7,180 nt of DNA from Planctomycetota bacterium (lineage in GTDB: Bacteria > Planctomycetota > Brocadiia > JAJRTI01). The stretch covers positions 1-7,180 of the forward strand of contig JAJRTI010000918.1 in the NCBI GenBank assembly GCA_024278415.1. The letters are read 5' to 3'. Below the pieces are notes generated by a model. That model was not told where the DNA came from and searched no databases. It worked only from the letters and a program-made list of their open reading frames with translations. The position numbers and the translations under genes are program-made. Position 1 is the first letter of the stretch. Each line of letters opens with the position of its first letter. Shown in pieces: positions 6,789 to 7,180 of this stretch.

Positions 6789-6839
6789 CAGCATCTGGCC
6801 GAGTTGACGAGCCCTCAAGACTGAGGCGACCCACCCCCT

Positions 6840-6864
6840 GCCCCCTCCCTGCAAGGGAGGGGGC
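6840..6864. other. Perfect 11-bp stem-loop in repeat copy 1
   Basis: GCCCCCTCCCT (6840-6850) pairs perfectly with AGGGAGGGGGC (6854-6864) around a GCA loop. It starts 52 bases after the oleA stop codon and could stall or end transcription of that gene, but no T-run follows, so it is not a canonical intrinsic terminator. Copy 2 has lost the left arm. Confidence 0.5.
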
Positions 6865-6877
6865 GCCGCCCCGCCCC

Positions 6878-6898
6878 GTCCCCCCTTCTAGGGGGGAC
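6878..6898. other. Perfect 9-bp stem-loop, repeat copy 1
   Basis: GTCCCCCCT (6878-6886) pairs with AGGGGGGAC (6890-6898) around TCT. The same structure, base for base, is in copy 2 at 7046-7066. A weaker GGGGG/CCCCC stem follows at 6904-6917. These stems are the most conserved structural part of the unit. Confidence 0.6.
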
Positions 6899-7045
6899 CA
6901 CAGGGGGGTCGTCCCCCGATTCGGGAGGAACAGCACAAGTGGCTGATGCTCCCCAACAAGACGACACCTTTGGCCAAGTTGACGGGCTCTCAAGACTGAG
7001 GCGACCCGCCCCCTGCCTGCAAGGGAGGGGGTGCCGCCCTGCCCC

Positions 7046-7066
7046 GTCCCCCCTTCTAGGGGGGAC
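7046..7066. other. Perfect 9-bp stem-loop, repeat copy 2
   Basis: This is the second copy of the GTCCCCCCT/AGGGGGGAC hairpin with a TCT loop, identical to the one in copy 1, although neighbouring positions differ between the copies. Confidence 0.6.
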
Positions 7067-7180
7067 CACAGGGGGGTCGCCCCTCGATTCGGGAGGAACA
7101 GCACAAGTGGCTGATGCTCCCCAACAAGACGACACCTTTGGCCAAGTTGACGGGCTCTCAAGACTGAGGCGACCCGCCCC

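Larger units (their letters stand above)
6794..7180. repeat. Tandem array of 168-175-bp GC-rich repeats, running off the window edge
   Basis: This stretch holds no gene. Copy 1 is 6794-6968 (175 bp), copy 2 is 6969-7136 (168 bp), and copy 3 starts at 7137 and is cut at 7180. Each unit starts T(C/T)TGGCC(G/A)AGTTGACG, then has a small palindrome CTCA-AGAC-TGAG, a C/G-rich stem region, and a unique tail ending in CCCCAACAAGACGACACC. The copies are nearly identical apart from scattered substitutions and a 7-bp length difference in the first stem. The frames open on either strand here are low-complexity translations of the repeat. Confidence 0.85.

Noticed and set aside
5709..6854. Open frame of 381 codons on the minus strand over oleA
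   Set aside because: It is antisense to oleA, starts inside the repeat array and has repetitive G/R/V/A-rich content without motifs.
6951..6981. CCCCAAC ... GTTGACG pair at the repeat junction, resembling attC core sites
   Set aside because: CCCCAAC lacks the required purine first base and GTTGACG breaks GTTRRRY. The interval is far too short, and there are no matched L boxes. The shared AACAAGACGA with the real attC-like site looks coincidental.
6766..7161. Repeat-derived frame of 131 codons on the minus strand (SPLEGGTG...SLAGRG iterations)
   Set aside because: The protein repeat only mirrors the DNA tandem repeat. A second minus-strand frame is open over the same DNA, and there is no ribosome binding site or known domain.

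Overview
This is a high-GC bacterial window (roughly two-thirds G+C by eye) with four protein-coding genes and several non-coding repeat structures. The content fits an environmental, metagenome-type bacterium of the Planctomycetota/PVC or Hydrogenedentota kind: an exported heparinase II/III-like polysaccharide lyase, a large DUF2079 membrane protein fused to TPR repeats, and a stand-alone OleA-type thiolase. This assignment is an inference from gene content only, since the window holds no rRNA or other marker gene.

Layout, left to right. (1) Positions 1-256 hold the 3' part of a small DUF2283-like gene on the + strand. Nine bases after its stop is a 61-bp element (266-326) with the full architecture of an integron attC site, so this looks like the last cassette of an array that runs off the left edge. 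(2) Positions 375-3026 (minus strand) encode an 883-aa secreted heparinase II/III family protein. (3) The 294-bp gap 3027-3320 is non-coding and holds a 102-bp imperfect palindrome (3068-3169) and a second, GGTTTTCG-type inverted repeat (3217-3263). (4) Positions 3321-5540 (minus strand) encode a 739-aa polytopic DUF2079 protein with five C-terminal TPRs. (5) The 204-bp divergent region 5541-5744 has two back-to-back sigma70-like promoters. (6) Positions 5745-6788 (+ strand) encode an OleA-type 3-oxoacyl synthase with all known active-site residues in register. (7) From 6794 to the right edge there is a tandem array of about 168-175-bp GC-rich, hairpin-forming repeats: two full copies and the start of a third, with no gene.

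How the parts fit. The two minus-strand genes could form one transcription unit (membrane protein first, lyase second), although the palindromes between them may uncouple expression. The oleA-like gene is transcribed divergently from its own promoter and ends in the repeat array. The oleB/C/D partners expected next to oleA are not in the window. The most notable items are the attC site, the 102-bp palindrome and the tandem array that starts 5 bases after the oleA stop codon.
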